Below are positions 58,127 to 64,000 of a stretch of 64,000 nt of DNA, piece after piece. The first letter of the stretch is position 1; the number at the start of each line of letters is the position of its first letter. The notes under the pieces are model-generated. The model saw only the letters and a list, made by a program, of their open reading frames with translations. It had not been told where the DNA came from and did not search any database. The stretch is taken from positions 62,001 through 126,000 of the forward strand of contig CAWELN010000006.1 in assembly GCA_963809795.1 (NCBI GenBank), given 5' to 3'. A program made the translations under genes and the position numbers. Source of the DNA: DASUAS01 sp963809795. GTDB lineage: Bacteria; Actinomycetota; Acidimicrobiia; IMCC26256; DASPTH01.

Positions 58127-59380
58127 ATGGCGACCGACGAGGGACTGCGCTACATCGACTCCGACGGCCACATCCTCGAGCACCCGACCGCGATGCCGGA
58201 GTACGCACCGGCCCAGTACCGCGACCGGATCTGGCACGTGGAGACCGACGAGGCGGGCGAGGAATGGCTCGTCTACGACAACCACCGGTCACCGGCCAAC
58301 ACCATGTCGGCGGCGGGCGTCGCGGGTGCGAGCGACGAGGACCGGGCCCGCGCCTTCCGCGGCGAGATGCGCTACACCGAGACGCGCCCCGCGGCCTGGA
58401 ACGCCAAGGCGCGGCTCCAGGACATGGACCAGGACCACATCGACCTGGCGGTGCTGTACCCGACGATGCTGCTCGGGCTCCAGAGCGAGACCGACATCGA
58501 CTTCGCCGAGGCGCAGGCCCGCGCGTACAACGACTGGTGCTCCGACCACGTCCAGGAAGGGGAAGGTCGGCTGTACGGCGCCGGCGCGGTGCCGCCGATG
58601 CACGAGCCCGACGACGTGCCGCGGGTGGCGGCGGAGATCCGGCGGGTGGCCGAGCTGCCGGGCATGGTGTCGGTGTTCATGCGCCCGAACCCGGCGGTCG
58701 ACTGGCGACCGTTCAACGACCCCGTCTACGACCCGATCTGGGCGGCCGCGGCCGACACCGGTCTGCCGATCGCGCTGCATCCCTTCCTCGCCCCTGATCT
58801 CCCGGGCGCGTGCGTCGGCCTGCGCCTCGCCCGGCCCCGCAATCCCGACGGGAGCTACGTCGACGGCTTCGACCCGAACCGCGCCATCGACACGCAGGAG
58901 CAGCTCGACCACCCCGAATCGCGGCCGAGCACGCTGTTCACGCAGGCGATCGCCAACCCGGTCGACGTGATGAGCTGCATCGCCTACCTGCTGGCGGGTG
59001 GCGTCTGCGAGCGGTTCCCCGAGGCGAAGTTCATCTTCCTCGAGGCGAACGGCGGCTGGCTGGTCCCGTGGCTCGAGCGACTCGACCATCACTGCCGGAA
59101 GTTCCAGTGGGAGGTGAGCGACCTCTCGCTCCTGCCGTCGGAGTACATGCGGCGCCAGTGCTGGATCAGCTTCGACCCCGACGAGGCGATGCTGCGCACC
59201 ACCGCCGAATCGCCGCTGGTCGGGGCCGACCGCATCATCTGGGCGAGTGACTACCCGCACCCCGACGCCAAGTTCCCCGGTGTCACCGAAGAGCTGGCGG
59301 AGGCGCTCGACGGCCTGACGTTCGAGCAGAAGCGGGAGATCACGTCGGAGAGCGCCATCGCCCTGTACGGCATCGGCTGA
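58127..59380 (+). CDS. Amidohydrolase-2 family metal-dependent hydrolase
   Basis: A 417-residue protein starting MATDEGLRYIDSDGHILEHP, with GAAAGGA 6 bases before the ATG. It has IDSDGHILE (degenerate metal motif), LAVLYPTMLLGLQSETD, IALHPFLAPDLPG, KFIFLEANGGWLVPWLERLD and the aspartate motif WASDYPHPDAKF. The closest relatives in the window are the 20480 and 22294 genes. It is followed after 35 bases by the double CoA-transferase, so it is probably co-transcribed with it. The substrate is unknown. Confidence 0.88.
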   Translation: MATDEGLRYIDSDGHILEHPTAMPEYAPAQYRDRIWHVETDEAGEEWLVYDNHRSPANTMSAAGVAGASDEDRARAFRGEMRYTETRPAAWNAKARLQDMDQDHIDLAVLYPTMLLGLQSETDIDFAEAQARAYNDWCSDHVQEGEGRLYGAGAVPPMHEPDDVPRVAAEIRRVAELPGMVSVFMRPNPAVDWRPFNDPVYDPIWAAAADTGLPIALHPFLAPDLPGACVGLRLARPRNPDGSYVDGFDPNRAIDTQEQLDHPESRPSTLFTQAIANPVDVMSCIAYLLAGGVCERFPEAKFIFLEANGGWLVPWLERLDHHCRKFQWEVSDLSLLPSEYMRRQCWISFDPDEAMLRTTAESPLVGADRIIWASDYPHPDAKFPGVTEELAEALDGLTFEQKREITSESAIALYGIG

Positions 59381-59415
59381 CGCGATTCGCGCCGGGTCGC
59401 TAGCATCCGGCGACC

Positions 59416-61881
59416 ATGCGCCAGCTCCTCAGTGACGTCGCGGTCGTCGAGGTGTCGACCGAACCGGCGGGGTCGTACTGCGCCAAGGTGTTCGCCGACC
59501 TCGGTGCCGACGTGGTCAAGGTCGAGCCCCCCTCGGGTGATCCGCAGCGCGGGCACCCCGAGCGTTTCGTCCACCTGAACACGAACAAGCGCGCCATCGC
59601 GTTGCGTGACGACGAGTCCGGACGCGAGCAGCTCATGGAGCTCCTGGGGTCGGCGGACGTGGTGGTCGAGAGCCACGGCGTGGGCGACCTGCAGGGCTTC
59701 GGCATCTCGCGCGACGAGTTGCGCGCGCAACATCCGGCGTTGGTCGTCGCGACCATCAGCGGCTTCGGGGCCACCGGCCCGTACGCCTCGTACCGGTGGT
59801 CGGACCTGGTGGCGCAGGTCGCGTCGTGGACGACCTTCCCCCAAGGTCGATCGCTCGAGGTGCCGGTGAAGGCCCCACGTGTCGTCGCCCTCTGCTCGAT
59901 CGGCCACACCGCTGCGCTCGGCGCGCTGGCCGGCGTCATGCGCGCGCGTCACTCCGGTGCGGGCGCGCACGTCGACTGCGCGGCCTACGAGGCCCTCGGT
60001 GCCATTCCCGCGCGCGTGTGCCGGTACCTCGGCTGGGAGTACGGGGGGCACGAACCCCTGCAGCTCGCGGCCAACGCGGTCGACACCTTGCTCCCCACCG
60101 GGGTCTTCCCGTGCGCCGACGGCTACGTGTCGATGATGTCGACACCGCAGCAGCTCGACGAGATGCTCTCGGTGCTGGACGACGACACCCTCCGCGAGGC
60201 GTTCGCCCGTCCCGACGCGTTCGGGAACCCGGAGACCAAGGAGATCCTGGACTCCGTGCTGTACCCGTGGTTGTTCGAGCACACGCGGGCGGAGGGCACC
60301 GCGGCGGCGCAGGCGGCGGGTTGGCCGTTCGCCGGCGTGTACTCGCCCGCCGAGGTGCTGGAGGCCGACCACCTGCACCAGCGCGGGTTCTGGACCGAGT
60401 GCGACGACCCGACCATCGGGCCCGTGCTGCTGCCCGGCCCCCCGTACCGGCACGCGGAGGGTGGCTGGCAGCATCACCGTCCCGCGCCGGTCGCGCCGGT
60501 CGCGCCGACCAACGGCAACGGTGCGGCCGCGGTGCCCCGGCGGGCGCGCCCGGCGACCGCGCCGGAGCCTGCGACCGATCCCGAGGCGCCACCCCTGCTG
60601 GGGGTCCGGGTCCTCGACTTCACCACGGTGTGGTCCGGTCCCTACGTCACCCAGCTGCTCGCCGATCTCGGCGCCGAGGTGATCCGGGTCGAGAACCCGT
60701 CGGTGTTCCCGCCCACCACCAAGGGCTACCTCCCGCGGCCGAGCCCGACGATGCTGCTCGGCAGCCTCCTCTCGATGTACGCGCCGCCGGCGGACGGTGT
60801 GGTGGATCGGCCGTACAACCGTCACGCGATGAACAACTCGATCGCCCGGAACAAGCTCTCGTGCACGCTCGATCCGCGCCGTCCGGACGGGCGCGAGCTG
60901 CTGATGCGCCTGGTCGAGCAGTCCGACGTCTTCGTCGAGAACCTCAAGACCTCGACGCTGCACCAGATGGGCATCCACGAGTCCCAGTTGCTCGACCGCA
61001 ACCCCCAGATGCTCGTGCTGCGCATCCCCGCGGCCGGCCTCAACGGCGACTGGGCGAACTACACGGGGTTCGGCGCGCAGTTCGACGGCCTCAGCGGGTT
61101 CGCGCAGCTCGTCGGCCACCACGACCTCGAGATGGTCGAGACCCCGCCCACGATGTACATGGACGCCGCGACCGGGCCGGCGGGCGCGTTCGCCGTGCTG
61201 GCCGCGCTGCACTACCGCGCCGCGGTCGGGCGGGGGCAGCTCGTCGAGCTCGCCCAGATCGAGAACGTGCTCAACCAGCTCGGCGACGCGTTCGTCGAGG
61301 TGCAGCTCGGGGGCGAGCCGAAGCGCACCGGGAACCGGGATCCCGAACGGGCGCCACAGGGCGTCTACCCGTGCCGGGGCGAGGAGCGCTGGCTGGCGAT
61401 CAGCGTGCGCGACGACGACGAGTGGACCGCCCTCGCCCGCAGGATCGGCCGGGAGGATCTCCTGAAGGACAGCCGCTTCGCGACGACCGCGGGCCGGTAC
61501 GCGCACCACGACGAGCTCGACCGTGCCATCACCGAATGGACCACCAGCCTCGACGTCATGGCCGCGTTCCACTCGCTGCAGGAAGCAGGTGTGACCGCGG
61601 GGCCGCAGTTCGACGAGGAGATGCTGGCGTCCGACCCGCACGTGGCGGCGCGCGAGTGGATTCGCCCGCTCGCGAGCCGGGACGTCGGCAGCTACCCGCA
61701 CATCGGGTACGCGTTCAAGGGCGTGCCCCAGCTCTGGGAGCGCGGCGCGCCGGTCCTCGGCGAGGACAACGACTACGTGTACCGCGAGGTGATCGGTCTC
61801 GACGACGAGGAGTACCGCGAGCTCGTCGAGGCGAAGGTGATCGTGGAGGACTACCTCGACCGCGACATGAACCCGGTCTGA
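59416..61881 (+). CDS. Fused double CoA-transferase family III (CaiB/BaiF) protein
   Basis: An 821-residue protein made of two family III CoA-transferase domains joined by an Ala/Pro-rich linker (about 375-395). The N-terminal half starts MRQLLSDVAVVEVSTEPAGSYCAKVFADLGADVVKVE. The C-terminal half begins GVRVLDFTTVWSGPYVTQLLADLGAEVIRVE. The C-terminal half keeps the catalytic aspartate (Asp583 in MYMDAATG), while the first half has RVVALCSIGHTAAL at the corresponding place and no aspartate. A TAGCAT -10 box ends 9 bases before the ATG, so the leader is very short. It moves CoA between carboxylic acids, or acts as a racemase. Confidence 0.88.
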   Translation: MRQLLSDVAVVEVSTEPAGSYCAKVFADLGADVVKVEPPSGDPQRGHPERFVHLNTNKRAIALRDDESGREQLMELLGSADVVVESHGVGDLQGFGISRDELRAQHPALVVATISGFGATGPYASYRWSDLVAQVASWTTFPQGRSLEVPVKAPRVVALCSIGHTAALGALAGVMRARHSGAGAHVDCAAYEALGAIPARVCRYLGWEYGGHEPLQLAANAVDTLLPTGVFPCADGYVSMMSTPQQLDEMLSVLDDDTLREAFARPDAFGNPETKEILDSVLYPWLFEHTRAEGTAAAQAAGWPFAGVYSPAEVLEADHLHQRGFWTECDDPTIGPVLLPGPPYRHAEGGWQHHRPAPVAPVAPTNGNGAAAVPRRARPATAPEPATDPEAPPLLGVRVLDFTTVWSGPYVTQLLADLGAEVIRVENPSVFPPTTKGYLPRPSPTMLLGSLLSMYAPPADGVVDRPYNRHAMNNSIARNKLSCTLDPRRPDGRELLMRLVEQSDVFVENLKTSTLHQMGIHESQLLDRNPQMLVLRIPAAGLNGDWANYTGFGAQFDGLSGFAQLVGHHDLEMVETPPTMYMDAATGPAGAFAVLAALHYRAAVGRGQLVELAQIENVLNQLGDAFVEVQLGGEPKRTGNRDPERAPQGVYPCRGEERWLAISVRDDDEWTALARRIGREDLLKDSRFATTAGRYAHHDELDRAITEWTTSLDVMAAFHSLQEAGVTAGPQFDEEMLASDPHVAAREWIRPLASRDVGSYPHIGYAFKGVPQLWERGAPVLGEDNDYVYREVIGLDDEEYRELVEAKVIVEDYLDRDMNPV

Positions 61882-61946
61882 GCTCCGCGACTGATGGGTC
61901 TGCGATTCGGCCGATAAGTGTCATACCCCTGTGTTTTGATCGGTGC

Positions 61947-63083
61947 ATGTTCGACATCGCCGATCACCTCGACGACCTGCGGTGCTGGCCGACGGATCGG
62001 TTGCGCAAGGAACGCGATGCGTTGGTGGACGAGCAGCGCCGGTTGCACACCAAGGAGCTGGCGGTGTTGCGGGTGCTCGACGAGCGCGGGCAGGTCGATC
62101 CGACGCTGGATGCGGCTGGTGAGTCGGCGCGGACGGTGCGCGACAAGCTGGAAACCGCGCGGGCGCTGGAATCGTTGCCCGAGATCGCGGCGGTCGCGTA
62201 CGAGGGTGCGTTGAGTCCGGAGCAGTTGAGCTCGGTGACGAAGTTCGCCGACCAGGACTCGGATGCAGAGTGGGCGCGGCGCGCACCGAACGTGGCGCCG
62301 GCGGAGCTGGCCCGGCTGGCGCGCAACACGGTGAAACCGTCGACGGAGGATTCGCGGGTCGCGGTACGAGGCGCGGTCGTTGCGGATGTGGTGGACGCCG
62401 GACAAGGGGATGTTGCAGCTGCACGGGCAGTTGCCCGACGTGATGGGGGCGACGTTCGAGGCGACGATCCAGAAGCTGACCGAGCAGATGCCAAGCCGGC
62501 CAAGGGTCAGGCGTGGGACAGCTTCGAACACCGGGCCGCCGACGCGCTGGTCAGCTTGTGTGAGCAGCCCGCCACGGGCAGGACGAGACGCCGTCGTTGG
62601 CGTCCCGACCGGTGAGTGCAGGTGCACGTGCCCCCGCACGGCCCGGCGGAGATCGCCGGGATCCCGATCGCCGACTCGCTGCTCGAGCAGCTGCGGGCCA
62701 ACGCGAGCATCGAACCGGTGCTGGTCGACGACGACGGTGTCCCGGTGGCGGTGGGGAAGCGCTTCACCGTGTTGTCACCCAAGATCGTGCGGGCGGTGCT
62801 GCTGCGCGACGGGTCGTGCCGGTACGGCAACTGTGAGATCCGATCCGGGCTCGAGGTCCACCACCTCCGGCCCCGCAGCTGGGGTGGCACCGACGACCTC
62901 GCCAACCTGGCGGCGGTGTGCAGCCCCCACCATCGGCTGCTCGTTCCCCACGGCGATCGGGTCCTGATCGGCAACCCCAACCAGCCCGATGGACTCCGAC
63001 TCGTCACGCTCAGCGAGCTGACCGCCGAGCAGGTCCAGCAACTCGGCCTGCCACCACCGAGAGCCGGACCGACGGCGGCATGA
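61947..63083 (+). pseudogene. DUF222/HNH endonuclease (13E12-repeat type), four frame changes
   Basis: A 13E12-like protein: the DUF222 region starts MFDIADHLDDLRCWPTD and continues through MWWTPDKGMLQLHGQLPDVM, then KPAKGQAWDSFEHRAADAL, and a C-terminal HNH domain with C-R-Y-G-N-C and the HHLRPRSWGGTDDLANLAAVC...HH motif. Frames change at 62364 (extra base), about 62491 and 62578 (missing bases) and 62615 (extra base). The net shift is zero and the corrected length is 378 residues. Such HNH proteins are abundant in actinobacteria and often behave as selfish or degenerate elements. Confidence 0.78.
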
Positions 63084-63088
63084 ACGTG

Positions 63089-64000
63089 TCAGGCGACGAC
63101 GCCGCGCACCTTCAGGTCGACGATGGTGTCCCAGTCGAGCCCGAGGTCGGCGAGGATCGCGTCGCCGTGCTCGTTGAACTCGGGGGCCCGCTTCGGCACC
63201 GGCGGCTCCTCGTCGAACTGCACCGGCGCCGCAGTGAGTCGGAACGGCGTGCCGTCCGCGGTCTCGCAGTCCTGGACGTAGCCGTTGGCGACCGTCTGCG
63301 GGTCTTCGGCGACCTCGAGCGTGTCCTGCACGACCGTCCACTGACCGGAGAAGGTCTCCAGCCGCTCCCGCCACTCGGCCAGCGGCCGCTCGGCGATGAC
63401 CTCGGTGAGGATCTCGATCGCGTCGGCGCTGTGCTCGAGCAGGCTGACGTGGTCGGCGAAGCGCGGGTCGGTGGCCAGCTCCGGCCGGCCGATCACGGCG
63501 GCCAGCTCCGGCCAGTACTTGCCGGCCTGCAGGCAGATGAACGCCAGCCAGCGGCCGTCCTTGGTGCGGTAGTTGTTCGTCAACGGGTTGCGGCGCACCG
63601 CGTCCTCGGGCGGCGGCATCCACGGGATGTTGCTCAGCAGCGACAGCGCGATGGCCTGGCCGTGGGCCCACATCGCCGACCCCAGCAGCGACACGTCGAC
63701 GATCGTCGCCTCGCCGGTGCGCTCGCGGTGGTACAGCGCGCCCATCATCCCGCCGGCGATCGTCATCGCGCCGATCGAGTCGCCGAAGCCCGGGCCCGGT
63801 GGGCCCACGATGTGCCCGTACTCCGGACGGGACATCCCGATGGCGATGCCGGACCGGTTCCAGAAGGCCAGGCTGTCGTACGAACCCTTGTCGGCATCGG
63901 GACCCCGCTCACCCTGCCCGGTGCCCCGCACGTAGATGATGTTCGGGTTGGCAGCCCGGATCTCCTCGACGCCGATCCGCAGCTTGGTGCGCACCCTCGG
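63089..64000 (-). CDS. CoA-transferase family III (CaiB/BaiF) protein, 5' end outside the window
   Basis: The frame is open to the right edge, so the N-terminus is missing; 303 residues are visible. The visible part begins near PRVRTKLRIGVEEIRAANP. It has YVRGTGQGERGPDADKGSYD, a PGPGFGDSIGAMTIAGGMMGALYHRERTG segment with the catalytic aspartate, and NPLTNNYRTKDGRWLAF. It moves CoA between acids, or is a racemase. It is convergent with the broken HNH gene. Confidence 0.9.
   Translation of the reverse strand, partial: PRVRTKLRIGVEEIRAANPNIIYVRGTGQGERGPDADKGSYDSLAFWNRSGIAIGMSRPEYGHIVGPPGPGFGDSIGAMTIAGGMMGALYHRERTGEATIVDVSLLGSAMWAHGQAIALSLLSNIPWMPPPEDAVRRNPLTNNYRTKDGRWLAFICLQAGKYWPELAAVIGRPELATDPRFADHVSLLEHSADAIEILTEVIAERPLAEWRERLETFSGQWTVVQDTLEVAEDPQTVANGYVQDCETADGTPFRLTAAPVQFDEEPPVPKRAPEFNEHGDAILADLGLDWDTIVDLKVRGVVA

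Noticed and set aside
59796..62615. A 939-codon plus-strand frame overlapping the double CoA-transferase
   Set aside because: Its first 700 codons are an Arg-rich shadow of the CoA-transferase; only its last part is the true HNH gene.
61947..63083. HNH gene as part of a restriction or defence system
   Set aside because: DUF222/13E12 HNH proteins are widespread repeats in actinobacteria with no defence partners here, and this copy is broken.
1..64000. CRISPR arrays, rRNA and insertion sequences
   Set aside because: No regularly spaced repeats, no rRNA signatures and no transposase genes or terminal inverted repeats were seen on reading both strands.

Overview
The window is a stretch of high-GC, gene-dense chromosome from an actinobacterium. 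The evidence is strong GC bias at third codon positions, F420-type luciferase-like oxidoreductases, a LigB-type ATP-dependent ligase, an RskA-type anti-sigma factor, P450s, many CoA-dependent catabolic genes, and promoters in which a TANNNT -10 box sits 6-8 bases before a start codon (leaderless transcripts). An Acidimicrobiia-like soil or aquatic lineage would fit, but this is inferred from gene content alone. No rRNA, tRNA, CRISPR array, insertion sequence or prophage was seen.

Layout. 0-5.5 kb: a helicase that enters from the left edge, a P450, an NTF2-like protein, a broken lipoprotein and a small HTH protein. 5.5-10.8 kb: an SMP-30 lactonase divergent from a TetR repressor with two operator-like sites, a leaderless binding protein, a GDT1 cation exporter and a secreted serine hydrolase. 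10.8-15 kb: a PaaK-like ligase, an orphan Flp pilin and a two-gene operon of uncharacterised beta-rich proteins. 15-24 kb: an F420-type oxidoreductase, a frameshifted ligB, hydrolase/SDR genes and two amidohydrolases. 23.8-29.1 kb: a plus-strand run (CrtC-like DUF7064-type protein, APH-DUF6285 fusion, PRISE reductase, biotinyl-carboxyltransferase fusion). 29.1-33.1 kb: a tightly overlapping minus-strand operon (SDR, thiolase, enoyl-CoA hydratase, alpha-methylacyl-CoA racemase), with a divergent acyl-CoA dehydrogenase. 34.5-45.8 kb: kinase-like, SDR, hydrolase, LLM, hydratase, DapA-like and MOSC genes and a large signalling ATPase. 45.8-48.2 kb: two sigma/anti-sigma pairs. 48.4-53.0 kb: two GNATs, a cupin, and an amidohydrolase-Rieske-P450 set. 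53-64 kb: a selenoprotein, LLM, MFS, amidohydrolase, a double CoA-transferase, an HNH gene and a CoA-transferase that leaves the window.

Functionally the region looks like a catabolic island for hydrophobic, probably methyl-branched or polycyclic carbon. P450s and a Rieske protein would oxygenate, CoA ligase and CoA-transferases would activate, and dehydrogenase, hydratase, SDR and thiolase would run beta-oxidation. The racemase would supply the 2S epimer and the carboxyltransferase would handle carboxylated acyl-CoAs. The substrate cannot be read from the sequence.

Two results stand out. First, 53575-54636 is one thioredoxin/ResA-like gene interrupted only by an in-frame TGA at the active-site cysteine position (W-A-S-W-TGA-G-C-R), followed by a SECIS-like hairpin; it is very probably a selenoprotein. 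Second, nine otherwise recognisable genes contain about 22 single-base frame changes, about 18 of them apparent one-base insertions. They are concentrated at 46-53 kb and 62.3-62.6 kb. This points to consensus errors or very recent decay, and matters for any automatic annotation of this contig.
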